DNA of 42,897 nt from a virus. The stretch spans positions 1 through 42,897 of IMG/VR virus record IMGVR_UViG_3300015261_000006, one strand, 5' to 3'. This document shows positions 1-7,776 of this stretch, piece after piece; position 1 is the stretch's first letter; each line of letters begins with the position of its first letter. The position numbers and the translations under genes were made by a program. Under the pieces are notes generated by a model that had not been told where the DNA came from, did no database searches, and saw only the letters and a program-made list of their open reading frames with translations.

Positions 1-2
1 CG

Positions 3-209
3 CACGCACAGCGCGGCCAAGGCATCGGTACCGCACTGCTGCTCCAGGCCATCGCATTGCATGGCCGGCGCAAACTGTTCACCTCGACCAATGCCTCCAA
101 CATCGGCATGCAGCGCCTGCTCGCTGCGTCGGGCTTCATCGACAGCGGCATCGTACACGGATTGGACGAAGGCGACCCGGAGCTGATCTACCGCTTCGCG
201 GGTGCATGA
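3..209 (+). CDS. GNAT-family N-acetyltransferase, C-terminal part (host flank, cut by window start)
   Basis: The open frame enters at base 3 and stops with TGA at 207-209. The translated piece starts HAQRGQGIGTALL, the acetyl-CoA-binding motif A (Q/R-x-x-G-x-G) of GNAT enzymes, and continues with TSTNASNIGMQRLLAASGF, the usual C-terminal end of the fold in which a side chain packs near the cofactor. It belongs to the host chromosome, outside the left attachment site. The substrate cannot be told from the fragment. The stop lies 66 bp before the prophage boundary, so the integration does not damage it. Confidence 0.75.
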   Translation, partial: HAQRGQGIGTALLLQAIALHGRRKLFTSTNASNIGMQRLLAASGFIDSGIVHGLDEGDPELIYRFAGA

Positions 210-228
210 TCTCCCTCTGCCGCACGCA

Positions 229-259
229 CAAAAAAGCCCACGCATCGCTGCGCAGGCTT
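229..259 (-). terminator. Original host terminator of the tRNA-Pro gene, now separated by the prophage
   Basis: Read on the minus strand, an 11-bp stem (234-244 with 249-259, two G-U pairs, 4-nt loop) is followed by a run of T (plus-strand A run 229-235). It sits just beyond the tRNA 3' fragment at attL, where the terminator of the tRNA would lie in an uninfected chromosome. After integration the tRNA is about 42.5 kb away. Confidence 0.7.
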
Positions 260-274
260 CTTGGTTCATCACAG

Positions 275-322
275 TGGTCGGGACGGCCGGATTCGAACCG
301 ACGACCCTCTGCCCCCCAGGCA
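275..322. repeat. attL: Left attachment site (attL core), duplicate of the tRNA-Pro 3' half
   Basis: These 48 bp are identical to 42775-42822. The repeat begins exactly at the encoded CCA end of the tRNA (TGG on this strand) and runs back into the anticodon stem. The base before (274 G versus 42774 T) and the base after (323 T versus 42823 G) differ, which fixes the limits. This copy is a tRNA fragment without the 5' half and is not a functional tRNA. Confidence 0.93.
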
Positions 323-325
323 TCG

Positions 326-356
326 TTACAGATAGGCCCATCCTTTTGATCTGTAA
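326..356. other. Inverted repeat next to attL
   Basis: TTACAGAT at 326-333 and its reverse complement ATCTGTAA at 349-356 form 8-bp arms around a 15-nt centre, 3 bp inside the prophage. The place, immediately beside the core site, fits a recombination-protein or host-factor site, but no family could be assigned. No T run follows, so a terminator is less likely. Confidence 0.35.
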
Positions 357-428
357 GGGTTTCGGGGCTGCGCGAGGCATCCCAAAAGTGCAGATTGCGC
401 CCCAATACGATCAATCACTTACGCGCGG

Positions 429-436
429 ATAGGGTG
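429..436 (+). promoter_or_regulatory. Candidate integrase arm-type site, left arm
   Basis: ATAGGGTG occurs here once, about 107 bp inside attL. The same octamer occurs three times in an 11-bp tandem repeat at 42686-42718 beside attR. After excision these would lie on the two sides of the attP core, as arm-type sites do for lambda-type integrases. Inference from position and shared sequence only. Confidence 0.35.
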
Positions 437-446
437 CAGCCTGCCC

Positions 447-791
447 CTACCCGATCCAGCCGAAAGGCGGATCCTGGTCGGCCTTGGCCAGCCGGTTCCC
501 CCGGACCTTCTCCTGCCATGCCAGGATCTTGGCCACATCCTCCCGCAGCCTGTCCTCGTGCCTGGTCACCCACAGCTCGGCCCCTGCCCGGCCCTGCTCG
601 TAGCTGCTGCACCAACGGAACGGCCCGCCGGGGCCATGCCGATGCCGGTCCAGCGAGGCGATCCAGATCCCGTCATTCACCCGCTGGGCCATAGCCACCA
701 CCCACACGCTGTGGCAGGCGATCACGGTCAGCGGGTCATTGGGCAGGCTGGCGGACCTGGTCGTCCAGCGGAAGTCGGCGGGGAGCGGCAT
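447..791 (-). CDS. Conserved hypothetical phage protein at the left end
   Basis: The 114-residue product starts MPLPADFRW. The family is not recognised. It is moderately rich in Trp and Arg and contains GAELWVTRHEDRLREDV, probably a helix, with no signal peptide or membrane segment. I chose the ATG at 791; the frame stays open to a TTG at 932, but that extension is Arg/Ser/Ala-rich and looks non-coding. No good Shine-Dalgarno is visible before either start. It is the last minus-strand gene before attL, a usual place for accessory genes. Function unknown. Confidence 0.55.
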   Translation of the reverse strand: MPLPADFRWTTRSASLPNDPLTVIACHSVWVVAMAQRVNDGIWIASLDRHRHGPGGPFRWCSSYEQGRAGAELWVTRHEDRLREDVAKILAWQEKVRGNRLAKADQDPPFGWIG

Positions 792-994
792 GGCCGGAAG
801 GATACGACCGGCCGTCGCAGATCCTGCGAACGCGGCGGCGACCTGCCTGAATCGTTCGAGGAAGGAGCTGTTAAGCGCTGTATCGGCGATTTGACGAAAT
901 CGTAAATTTGCCCGAATCGGATGGCCGAGCAAGGCTCGGCTCTGTATCGGCGCGGCGAGGCCCAGGCGCTTCCGGCCTCATGGAACATGGCCCT

Positions 995-1288
995 TCAATG
1001 CTCTTCGGTCGTAGCTCGGGACTCTTCTTTGACCTGCTCTCTCAAGGCCGCGTCGCTGGCCTGAGCCCGTTCCAGCGCCTGTTTTACCTGAAACGCCGGA
1101 TCTTGGGTCACTGCTTCAAGAGCCTCAAGAGCTTGCCGATTCGCTTGCGACCGATACTCGCGGTCAATCCGTGCCATTTCGGCTACGGCAAGGACAACGC
1201 TGACGATAATCACGACGGCAATGGTGCTCTTCCAAGGGAAGCCGTCTTTGCGGCTGGGCTTCTTGTTTCGCTTTGGCAACTCTTCCAT
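995..1288 (-). CDS. Small single-pass membrane protein with charged C-terminal helix
   Basis: The 97-residue product has a Lys/Arg-rich N-terminus (about residues 6-19), one hydrophobic segment (about 21-38, AVVIIVSVVLAV) and then a highly charged, Glu/Ala/Gln-rich region that is probably a long helix or coiled coil. The positive-inside rule puts the N-terminus in the cytoplasm and the helix in the periplasm. No family is recognised. It lies between two minus-strand accessory genes near attL and could be a lysogenic-conversion protein such as an exclusion factor, but nothing in the sequence shows that. Confidence 0.55.
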   Translation of the reverse strand: MEELPKRNKKPSRKDGFPWKSTIAVVIIVSVVLAVAEMARIDREYRSQANRQALEALEAVTQDPAFQVKQALERAQASDAALREQVKEESRATTEEH

Positions 1289-1415
1289 GATCCAGTCCGG
1301 CCATCTCGGTCAGGTGCTCTAGGGCCATGCTAGCGCCATGGAGCCCACTTGGCACCAACTACGCGGAAACAGCATATGGTTCTTCCAACTAGTCCAGGTG
1401 CCGGCGCGGCGTCGC

Positions 1416-1844
1416 TCAGGCAGCCTCGGCGAATGGTTCGACCAGTGCCACCAGCATCTCCATCGCGGTGGCTGGGCCAGCTTGATCGCCTCCCCGCTGC
1501 AAGAAGGAAGTCCAGTCGGCCCGCACCAGCTGCACCAGCTCCGGCGGCGACAGGGGGATGCAACGCATTGGCCAGTACGGAAGCCTGCGCTGCCCGACCC
1601 GCCCCCGCGCAATCTCGATCAGGCTTGAATGGCTGGTGGCGCTCGCTGCTCTGGAGAAGGCCACATCCAAGCCGTCGGGCGGCCCCTCCATGTAAGCGAG
1701 GAACCTCTGTCCATCAAACAGCGTGACCCCAGTAACTCCGGCAGTGCGATTGAATCGCTCTGCGTCCGCCATGATCTTGGACAGGTGGGCCGAGGTCAGG
1801 TCGCCGACCGCTTCGCTGACAAATACAACAGCCCTGTTAGGCAT
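1416..1844 (-). CDS. BLUF-fold protein lacking the photoactive Tyr and Gln
   Basis: The first ~100 of 142 residues follow the blue-light sensor BLUF pattern: VVFVS near the N-terminus, N32 in RFNRTAGVTGV, GQRFLAYMEGPP, and YWPM near residue 91. In AppA the flavin-bonding residues are Tyr21, Asn45, Gln63 and Trp104. Aligned here they are Phe8, Asn32, Ala50 and Trp91, so Asn and Trp are kept but Tyr and Gln, both needed for the normal photocycle, are replaced. Loss of light sensing while keeping the fold is the likely reading (inference). The remaining ~40 residues are helical and may be the cap. A GGAG lies 7 nt before the start. It is divergent from the SRAP gene. Confidence 0.72.
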   Translation of the reverse strand: MPNRAVVFVSEAVGDLTSAHLSKIMADAERFNRTAGVTGVTLFDGQRFLAYMEGPPDGLDVAFSRAASATSHSSLIEIARGRVGQRRLPYWPMRCIPLSPPELVQLVRADWTSFLQRGGDQAGPATAMEMLVALVEPFAEAA

Positions 1845-1981
1845 GTCTCTCTCCAGCCTCCAAGGGGAGCCCGATCGTAGAGCCGCTACCGTAAGTTTCG
1901 CGTAGAGGCCGCCTGACCGGCGTCACAGTTCGGATCGGCCCTACACGCCCCGGGCACGGCCGGCAGGGCTACCCTCCGGCC

Positions 1982-2647
1982 ATGTGCGGCCGCTTCGTCC
2001 AGCTCCCCGTGATCGACTTCGGCCAGCCGGGGCTGGCTGACCTTGCCCCCGGCCTAGCCGAGATCCAGCCCAGCTACAACTTGGCCCCGACGCAGCGCGC
2101 ATCGGTGATCCTGGACCGCGGCGAAGGCCGGCAGGTCACCCGCTTGGCTTGGGGCCTGCTGCCGTTCTGGGCCAAGGCCAAGGGCCTTCAGGGCTCGACC
2201 ATCAACGCCCGCATCGAGACGGTGGCCACCAAGCCCGCCTTCCGCTCGGCGTTCAAGAAGCGCCGGTGCGTGGTCCCGATGGCCGGCTACTACGAATGGT
2301 CCGTAAGCGCGGAGGACGGCAAGAAGGATCCGTGGTTCATCCACGCCACCGGGCCACTGCTGGCCGCCGGGCTCTGGGAGGACACCAGCCCACTGCTGCC
2401 CGACGGCAACCTGGGCACCTTCACCATCATCACCGGTGACAGCAGCGGCGTCTCGGCCGACATCCACGACCGCATGCCGGTGTGGCTGCAGGCCGACCAG
2501 CTAGATGAGTGGATGGCCGCCAGCCCGGACGATGCCATGGCGATGCTGCTGGCCAGCGAGCCTCCGGCGATGGAGGCCTATCGCGTCAGCCGCGCGGTGA
2601 ACACGCCGCGGAACAACCGCGAGGATCTGCTGCTGCAGGTCGAATGA
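1982..2647 (+). CDS. SRAP-family protein (YedK/HMCES-like), DNA abasic-site crosslinker
   Basis: SRAP proteins remove Met1 by self-processing and use Cys2 to form a stable thiazolidine crosslink with abasic sites in single-stranded DNA, shielding them from strand breaks. The 221-residue product begins MCGRFVQLP (Cys2) and carries the other active-site elements: N33 in YNLAPT, NARIET at 75-80, Glu105 in GYYEWS and His162 in IHDRMP. Length and spacing match E. coli YedK. The gene is alone on the plus strand, beside a divergent gene and facing the tail genes. No clear Shine-Dalgarno is seen. A phage copy may protect replicating or recombining phage DNA. Confidence 0.9.
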   Translation: MCGRFVQLPVIDFGQPGLADLAPGLAEIQPSYNLAPTQRASVILDRGEGRQVTRLAWGLLPFWAKAKGLQGSTINARIETVATKPAFRSAFKKRRCVVPMAGYYEWSVSAEDGKKDPWFIHATGPLLAAGLWEDTSPLLPDGNLGTFTIITGDSSGVSADIHDRMPVWLQADQLDEWMAASPDDAMAMLLASEPPAMEAYRVSRAVNTPRNNREDLLLQVE

Positions 2648-2676
2648 GGCAGGGTCGAGCCATAGTCGACCCTGCC
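2648..2676. terminator. Strong hairpin between convergent genes
   Basis: An 11-bp perfect stem (2648-2658 with 2666-2676, 7-nt loop) begins right after the SRAP stop codon and ends 10 bp before the stop of the convergent tail gene. There is no T run on either side, so it may be a weak bidirectional terminator or an mRNA 3'-end stabiliser. Confidence 0.5.
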
Positions 2677-2686
2677 ATAGACACGA

Positions 2687-3466
2687 TCAGATTGAGATCC
2701 CGCGCCGTGCCCAGTAGTCCTTCATCCACTGGTGCATGGTTGCCATCTCAGCATCGGTCAGGATGCGATTGATGATGAACGCGCCGAGCATCTTCACTGC
2801 GGCCTGCGGGGTAGCCTGGTAGCTGCTACCGATCCGGAACGCACGCGTTGTGCGGTCGGCCACCTGCCCTGCAGCTGCAGTCCGAGTGCTCTTCGTGCCT
2901 GCGCTCATATCGTCCACCGTGACCGATGCCGGCGAGACGCCGGCCACGGCGCGCACGCCCCACATCTTGTAGATGCCAGCGGCAGGGGTTGCCGACGGGC
3001 TGGGGCTCACCAGCAGCGTGCTGGCACTGCCGGCGGTGACGCCATCCCAAGTTCCCACGAAGCCATGCAGGCCAACGTTGGCACCCGAGCTGAACATCTG
3101 CACGCCGATGCCGACGGCATCATTCTTCGTCGGATCACCGAGGCGCGGGCCAGGATAGGTACTCAACGGGAAGGTGGGCTGCTGCTGGGTCTGGAACATC
3201 GCAATGATCGTCGTGTTGATGTCCTGGGTGAAAGCAGTGGTGACGTAGTCCACGGCCTCCCTGAGCATCAAACCTTGGCCATCTGAGCCGATGACGGGAT
3301 TGCCAGTAACCACCAGATCGGCCCCGCCCGCGTAGTTCCGCACGCTCTGCGCCAAGCTGTCGCCGAAAAGGAAAATACCCTTGAAGCCCGTCGCGTCGAT
3401 CGGCGGGATGATCCGCTTGGAATTCGCACGCAGGCTGTTGCCGCTGGAGTGGATGACTGCACCCAT
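2687..3466 (-). CDS. Phage tail fibre-like protein with LamG-like C-terminal domain
   Basis: The 259-residue product follows two tail fibre genes in the same minus-strand run. Its body is Gly/Ser/Thr-rich and beta-type. The end, ILTDAEMATMHQWMKDYW, is the typical closing helix of concanavalin/LamG-like domains in phage receptor-binding and tail proteins. The N-terminus (FKGIFLFGDSLAQSVRNYAGGADLVVTG) is typical of the lead-in of such domains. A GGGAG lies ahead of the start, 12 bp after the previous gene. Likely part of the adsorption apparatus; the receptor cannot be predicted. Confidence 0.65.
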   Translation of the reverse strand: MGAVIHSSGNSLRANSKRIIPPIDATGFKGIFLFGDSLAQSVRNYAGGADLVVTGNPVIGSDGQGLMLREAVDYVTTAFTQDINTTIIAMFQTQQQPTFPLSTYPGPRLGDPTKNDAVGIGVQMFSSGANVGLHGFVGTWDGVTAGSASTLLVSPSPSATPAAGIYKMWGVRAVAGVSPASVTVDDMSAGTKSTRTAAAGQVADRTTRAFRIGSSYQATPQAAVKMLGAFIINRILTDAEMATMHQWMKDYWARRGISI

Positions 3467-3478
3467 TTCTTTCTCCCG

Positions 3479-5839
3479 TTACTGAATTTTGAGGTTGAAG
3501 GCGACGCACCAGTTGTGCATCGGGTAGGGCTTGCCGACGAGCGCCGCGATGTTGGCCTCCGGGTACTGGCCGGTACCCGCCTGGTACACGTACCGGTCTG
3601 GCGCAACGAAGCTATCGCTGTCGCGAAGGCATCCGTTCCCATCGTGGTACGTCTTGTCGGCGTAGCGCACATAGGCCGCGCCAACCAGCTCCCGAACCAG
3701 CGTCAATTCCACGATCGTGTCGAAAACGATCCGGACGGCGCTGATCGCCACCACGCCTACCGAGTCGCGGACGGTGAATCCCTTGTCGGCGAAATCTGTC
3801 GGTGTGTAGGCCAGGTAGGGCGTGTCAAAAACCAGAGGCGGTTCGGGCACGTGGAAGTCGATGCTGATCGTTCGACCAGCGGCGGCCACCTTCCTCGGCG
3901 AAAGCGGCTTCCAGCCCTGGCGCAGCTCAAGGACCCTGTAGGCAACCTTGGCCGCCAGGTTCGCCCACCATCGGTAGCCATTCGGGTCGAGGTGACCATT
4001 CGCGGCGGGGCTGGTGTGCTTGTCGGTGTAGGGATAGACGGGCCCGACCATGTAGACGTCGCTGTTCTCTTCGCTGTACTCCAGCTGGGCCTGACCAATG
4101 GAAAGCGCGGTGTCGAGCCCATTGCCGTCCGAAGTGAAGCTGGCGCCGGTCTGGTACATCAGCATGACCGGTGGCAGCTGCTGCCCGGCCACTCCCCCCG
4201 CCACGTCGACCTTGAAGTCCGACCACAACTGGCTCAGCGCCGCCTTGTAGGAAGCCTTGCTGGTGCTGGGATAGTCGTTCTCGCCCTGCAGCCACAGAAA
4301 CGCGCCGATGCCGTACGACTTTCCAGCCGAGACCGCATTGGCCTTCGCTGCCTGGGAATGCCCCACCAGCACGTTCCAGATGTTCGGGCTCGCGCCCTTG
4401 GTCAGCTGAGCAATGGTCCTTCCACCCACGCCGCTGCTGCTGGCCACGAACGCGATCGAGTCATCGATCACTCCCTTGCGCAGGTTGTGCAGCTTCTTCA
4501 GCGAATTAACCAGGCCCTCGGCGACTGTCTCGCCGAATGCCCCATTCCCAGGAGGAAGCGCGGCCACTTCTGCATCCGTGAGCACTGCCATGCTGGTGCT
4601 CATGACGTTGGCGACCAGCGGCTGGAATGCGCTGTTGCCACCGACGGGAGAGAACGCAGCTGATCCGATACTGGCCTGCCGCACCGAACCGCCGACCATC
4701 ACATTGTTGTAGGGCTGCGTCTTGCTGAGAGCCGGCCAGCCCTCGGTGCCGTTACTCAAGCTCTGCCCGTACACCGGGAAATGCGTGTAGTCGTACGCCA
4801 CAGGGGTAGCCACACTGTTGATCTGTGCGGCAACGGACCGTGACGCATCGATGTTTGCCGCATTGCGGGCTGCATAGAGCGTGGTGTCGTCAGACGCAGC
4901 AACTGCGCCATCGGGATCCACGATCTCGACCACGTAACCGTCGTCGTCCTGTACCGACAGGCCGGTGTCGAGTCCGAAGGCCTCTGCCTCCTTCACCAAC
5001 CCTGCCACGCCCGTGTTATCGACTACCTCCACGTAATAGCCGTCGGAGTCGACCAGACTGAACGCGCCAGTGGTGCCGATCAGGCTGGCATTGGCCAGCA
5101 TCACCGTTTTCAGATCGAGGATTCCCTGACCCAGGCCCTTGTCGCTGTAGCCGTCGTCGTCTGCGAAGTTCACCTCGTAGGGCACGTCGAGCGCGGTGGA
5201 GCGTACGGTGTTGTCGAGCTTCGTTTCCAGTGCCGAGACCTCGGTCTTATCGGCCTTTTCCACCAGCATGTCCGCGCGCAGCCACTGCCATGCTGCTCCG
5301 GTCCATCGATACTGGCCGAGATTGGCAACTGGCTGCCCACTCACCGGATCAGTGTGGGTGCCGCTGTCGTTGGTAACGAATGCACCCTGCCCGGTGAACG
5401 AGCCAGTGGACGCCGCGAGCTCGGCCCAGGTTGCCGCGTAGATCGCGTCACTGCTCTGCGCAGCCTCCAGGCCGTCGATGCGGGTGTTCACCGCAGCATT
5501 GGTTGTGTCGATCTTGGAATCGAGAACATCCACCGACGCATCGAGGACCGCTGGCTGCACGGCACTGGTCGCCAAGGCTCCCTGCGCAGCCGTAGCGAAC
5601 GCAGACGCAGGCTGGAAGGCAGCAGAGTCAAGGTTCTCGGCAACGTTCTGCAGCGCTCCGACCTTGAAATCCAAGGATTCGGGATCGGAAGAATTGTCGA
5701 TACCGACCTTCAGCTGTACCGCCTCGATCGAATCGTTGGCATCACCGTGCTGCTGCGAGTGGGTGCGTACCGTCGCCTGGCTGGTGTCGGGTCGAGGATT
5801 CTCGAACTGATCAAGTTCAGCGGGGAATTTCGTAGTCAT
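3479..5839 (-). CDS. Tail spike/fibre with SGNH (sialate O-acetylesterase-like) hydrolase domain
   Basis: The 786-residue product has a helical N-terminal third, with repeated DDDGY-type segments at about 228-312, and then an SGNH hydrolase domain. Block I is GQSLSNG at 358-364 (nucleophile Ser360), block II SGVGG near 469-473, block III GEND at 519-522 (Asn521), and the catalytic His is probably H616 in GHLDPNG. This is the layout of sialate O-acetylesterase-like enzymes in phage tail spikes, which deacetylate surface polysaccharide. The last ~140 residues are a beta-rich tail. GAGGT precedes the start. Substrate is unknown; LPS O-antigen or capsule is the inference. Confidence 0.82.
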   Translation of the reverse strand: MTTKFPAELDQFENPRPDTSQATVRTHSQQHGDANDSIEAVQLKVGIDNSSDPESLDFKVGALQNVAENLDSAAFQPASAFATAAQGALATSAVQPAVLDASVDVLDSKIDTTNAAVNTRIDGLEAAQSSDAIYAATWAELAASTGSFTGQGAFVTNDSGTHTDPVSGQPVANLGQYRWTGAAWQWLRADMLVEKADKTEVSALETKLDNTVRSTALDVPYEVNFADDDGYSDKGLGQGILDLKTVMLANASLIGTTGAFSLVDSDGYYVEVVDNTGVAGLVKEAEAFGLDTGLSVQDDDGYVVEIVDPDGAVAASDDTTLYAARNAANIDASRSVAAQINSVATPVAYDYTHFPVYGQSLSNGTEGWPALSKTQPYNNVMVGGSVRQASIGSAAFSPVGGNSAFQPLVANVMSTSMAVLTDAEVAALPPGNGAFGETVAEGLVNSLKKLHNLRKGVIDDSIAFVASSSGVGGRTIAQLTKGASPNIWNVLVGHSQAAKANAVSAGKSYGIGAFLWLQGENDYPSTSKASYKAALSQLWSDFKVDVAGGVAGQQLPPVMLMYQTGASFTSDGNGLDTALSIGQAQLEYSEENSDVYMVGPVYPYTDKHTSPAANGHLDPNGYRWWANLAAKVAYRVLELRQGWKPLSPRKVAAAGRTISIDFHVPEPPLVFDTPYLAYTPTDFADKGFTVRDSVGVVAISAVRIVFDTIVELTLVRELVGAAYVRYADKTYHDGNGCLRDSDSFVAPDRYVYQAGTGQYPEANIAALVGKPYPMHNWCVAFNLKIQ

Positions 5840-5848
5840 CGGGCTACC

Positions 5849-6883
5849 TCAGGAGATGCGGACGCAGAGGACGGAACCGTTGCGGTACATGGCACCGACG
5901 GCCACACCAGCGGTTGCGGCTGCGGCGTCATCAACGGCGTTGGGAAGGGTGGCCAGCGAAGCGATGGCCACGAAGTCGGTGGCGGCGCGCGTGGCGGCAG
6001 TGCCCAGGCCGAGGGCGTCGGCGATGTCGGTTGCGGTCACGTCGCCCTGCAGGCCAACCACGGAACGGGTGGCGTCCACGTCTGCCGCGTCCAGCGAAAC
6101 GGTGCCGGTCTGACCATTCACCGATTGCACCAGGTCGGGCGGCGTCTGCAGCAGTGTCCAGTCCGCCATCGTGCCGGCGCTGCCGCCGTTCTGGATGTAG
6201 GTGCGGCTCTGGTCCGTGCGGACGGCGACATCGCCCTCCTGCGCGTCCAGCGCCAGCTGCGCGGCCTGGCTGTTCACCACGAAGGTGGACGTGATCGCCA
6301 GCGCCGGCAGGTATTGCGTGGGGATATTGCTGGCCGCATCCAGCGGCGCCAGGCCGTTGGCGGCGCCCTTCTGTGCGGTGATGCGCGCATCGGCCCGTGC
6401 ATCAGCACGCGCGGCGGTGAAGTACAGGTTGCTGCCGCCCTCGGGCAGGTCGTCGGTGCTGGCTGCTGCGGTAGCAATGACGCGGCCGTACACGTCCCGG
6501 GTGATCTTCAGCAGCGCTTGGCCGTCTTCGGTGTTGCCGACTTCCTCCAGCCGCACCACGGTATCGCCGTCGCGGCCATTGCCGTTGACGATGGTAATGC
6601 CGCCGCCGGGGCGGAAGGTGCGCATGCGCCAGTCGGCGGGGCCCACAAGCACGGGATAGCCCATCCCCGACAGCTGGGCCAAGGCTACGATGTTGCGGGG
6701 CACGCCGGTCAGGTTGTCCCAAGGCGTGCTGCTACTGCCTGTGCCGCCGCCGAGTTGGGCCGGATCGATCAGTGTCTTGCCATCCGCCGCGTACAGATTG
6801 ACGCCCACGATCGCGCCCTTGGTGGCATCTGCGTTGATGTTCACCACACGGCCGAGGTTGTCCTGGAGCTTGACCTTGCTCAC
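5849..6883 (-). CDS. Tail fibre protein (proximal or collar fibre)
   Basis: The 344-residue product has fibre features: a short N-terminal part, a Gly/Ser linker (GGGTGSSSTPWDNLTGVP), an ARADARADARI helix repeat, and late segments of the type VQSVNGQTGTVSLDAADV, a motif widespread in phage tail fibres. The start is GTG overlapping the stop of the o-spanin gene (GTGA). It lies between lysis genes and the esterase tail spike and probably anchors or extends the adsorption structure. The exact place in the virion cannot be read from sequence. Confidence 0.72.
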   Translation of the reverse strand: MSKVKLQDNLGRVVNINADATKGAIVGVNLYAADGKTLIDPAQLGGGTGSSSTPWDNLTGVPRNIVALAQLSGMGYPVLVGPADWRMRTFRPGGGITIVNGNGRDGDTVVRLEEVGNTEDGQALLKITRDVYGRVIATAAASTDDLPEGGSNLYFTAARADARADARITAQKGAANGLAPLDAASNIPTQYLPALAITSTFVVNSQAAQLALDAQEGDVAVRTDQSRTYIQNGGSAGTMADWTLLQTPPDLVQSVNGQTGTVSLDAADVDATRSVVGLQGDVTATDIADALGLGTAATRAATDFVAIASLATLPNAVDDAAAATAGVAVGAMYRNGSVLCVRIS

Positions 6884-7182
6884 GGCTGGGTCTTCCCCTC
6901 GCCCAAGCTGCGGATCTCGCCCATGCGGCTGTCGCAGTCCTGCAGCGTCACCAGGTTGGCGTTGTAGGCGGCCACCACGGCCTCAACCGTGCGGGAGGTG
7001 GCGCGCTTGGCCTGGCACGGCTTGGTCAGACGGGAGTCGACCGGTACCTGCTTCTCCACAGGGACCAGCACCTTTTCCGGAATGGCCGGTCGCTGCGGCG
7101 CGCTGGAACAACCGGCCAGCACCAGCAGGATCAAAGCAGCGGGATGGAATCGCACAGGGTCTGCTCCAGTTGTACCCGGCAC
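6880..7182 (-). CDS. Outer-membrane spanin lipoprotein (Rz1-like)
   Basis: o-Spanins are lipoproteins that, with an inner-membrane partner, fuse the two membranes at the last step of lysis. The 100-residue product has a hydrophobic N-terminus ending in the lipobox LVLAGC (Cys25), followed by a Pro/Lys-rich region, as in Rz1. The GTG start lies inside the end of the i-spanin gene in another frame (52-bp overlap), the classical embedded arrangement. The stop overlaps the start of the fibre gene. Confidence 0.83.
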   Translation of the reverse strand: MPGTTGADPVRFHPAALILLVLAGCSSAPQRPAIPEKVLVPVEKQVPVDSRLTKPCQAKRATSRTVEAVVAAYNANLVTLQDCDSRMGEIRSLGEGKTQP

Positions 7183-7565
7183 GCGGGCTGGGTCTTGGCG
7201 GCCTGCAGGGCTTTCTCGGCAGCCGTAGCGCGGCGCTGGCCTTCAGCCGCTGCGGCTTCAGCCCGACGGGCCGCGGCATCGGAGGCCTTACGCGCTGCCT
7301 CGGCAGCATCGATCGATGCCTGGGTCTGCCGGTTCACCTCCTGCAGCAGCTCGCCGGCGGCATTGGCCGCGCGCAAGTTCTCAGCGGCCTCGGCGCACGC
7401 GCCTTCCAGCTGTCGTTGCACGGCCTCGATCTGCTTCCGGTCCTGTGCAGCCTGAAGGTCCTCGCCTCGCTGGCAGCCGGCTACGAACAGGCCGCCAGCC
7501 AGCACCACCGCAAGGCCCAAGCGGATCAGGTCTGCATAGGGTCGGATCGGGTCAGGGATTTGCAT
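7131..7565 (-). CDS. Inner-membrane spanin (Rz-like)
   Basis: The 144-residue product has one N-terminal transmembrane segment (about residues 14-31, RLGLAVVLAGGLFVAG) and then a long Ala/Glu/Gln/Arg-rich coiled coil filling the periplasmic part, ending in a Cys-containing tail. That is the design of i-spanins. It overlaps the holin candidate upstream (14 bp) and hosts the start of the o-spanin gene. AGC at residues 29-31 resembles a lipobox, but the coiled coil and the embedded Rz1 make the i-spanin assignment better. Confidence 0.8.
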   Translation of the reverse strand: MQIPDPIRPYADLIRLGLAVVLAGGLFVAGCQRGEDLQAAQDRKQIEAVQRQLEGACAEAAENLRAANAAGELLQEVNRQTQASIDAAEAARKASDAAARRAEAAAAEGQRRATAAEKALQAAKTQPACRVQLEQTLCDSIPLL

Positions 7566-7776
7566 CGGGGCGTCTCCGGGCCTTCAGGACGCGGGCCACC
7601 ACGCCGACCGCGCCGAGCGCACGGATCGACCACTTCGCCGGCTCGGGCAGCTCGTCCATCCAGCCCATGGCGGCGATCGCGTCGTACATGTCCGGGAACA
7701 GACACACCAGGCCGAACACCCATACCGAGGCCAGCTTCCAGGCGCGGCGCCACCCGTCGATCAGCTCGACCTTCAT
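7552..7776 (-). CDS. Putative holin, two membrane segments
   Basis: The 74-residue product has a hydrophobic segment near residues 15-30 (ASVWVFGLVCLFPDM), a second weaker one near 48-63 (WSIRALGAVGVVARVL) and a very basic C-terminus (KARRRPDANP), which is usual for holins that control endolysin release. Size and place between endolysin and spanins agree. The start ATG overlaps the preceding gene by 4 bp (ATGA). The open frame continues far upstream, but that part runs against two well-supported genes and is not coding. Confidence 0.65.
   Translation of the reverse strand: MKVELIDGWRRAWKLASVWVFGLVCLFPDMYDAIAAMGWMDELPEPAKWSIRALGAVGVVARVLKARRRPDANP

Noticed and set aside
275-322. A second tRNA-Pro gene at the left end
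   Set aside because: Only the 3' 48 nt are present; the 5' acceptor strand and D arm are missing, so it is the duplicated attachment core.
3449-4663. Long plus-strand open frame (404 codons) across the tail spike gene
   Set aside because: It is antisense to a well-supported esterase tail spike; composition is His/Arg/Val-rich as in high-GC shadow frames. The same holds for plus frames at 5354-6967, 6690-8045, 15800-18061, 18877-20523, 20354-21661 and 23292-25574.
2687-6883. Diversity-generating retroelement, as in the similar podovirus BPP-1
   Set aside because: No reverse transcriptase gene, no template repeat and no Mtd-like C-type lectin end were found in the tail fibre region or elsewhere.
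7131-7565. Lipoprotein instead of i-spanin
   Set aside because: A GC after a hydrophobic stretch resembles a lipobox, but the long coiled coil and the embedded o-spanin gene are diagnostic for an i-spanin.
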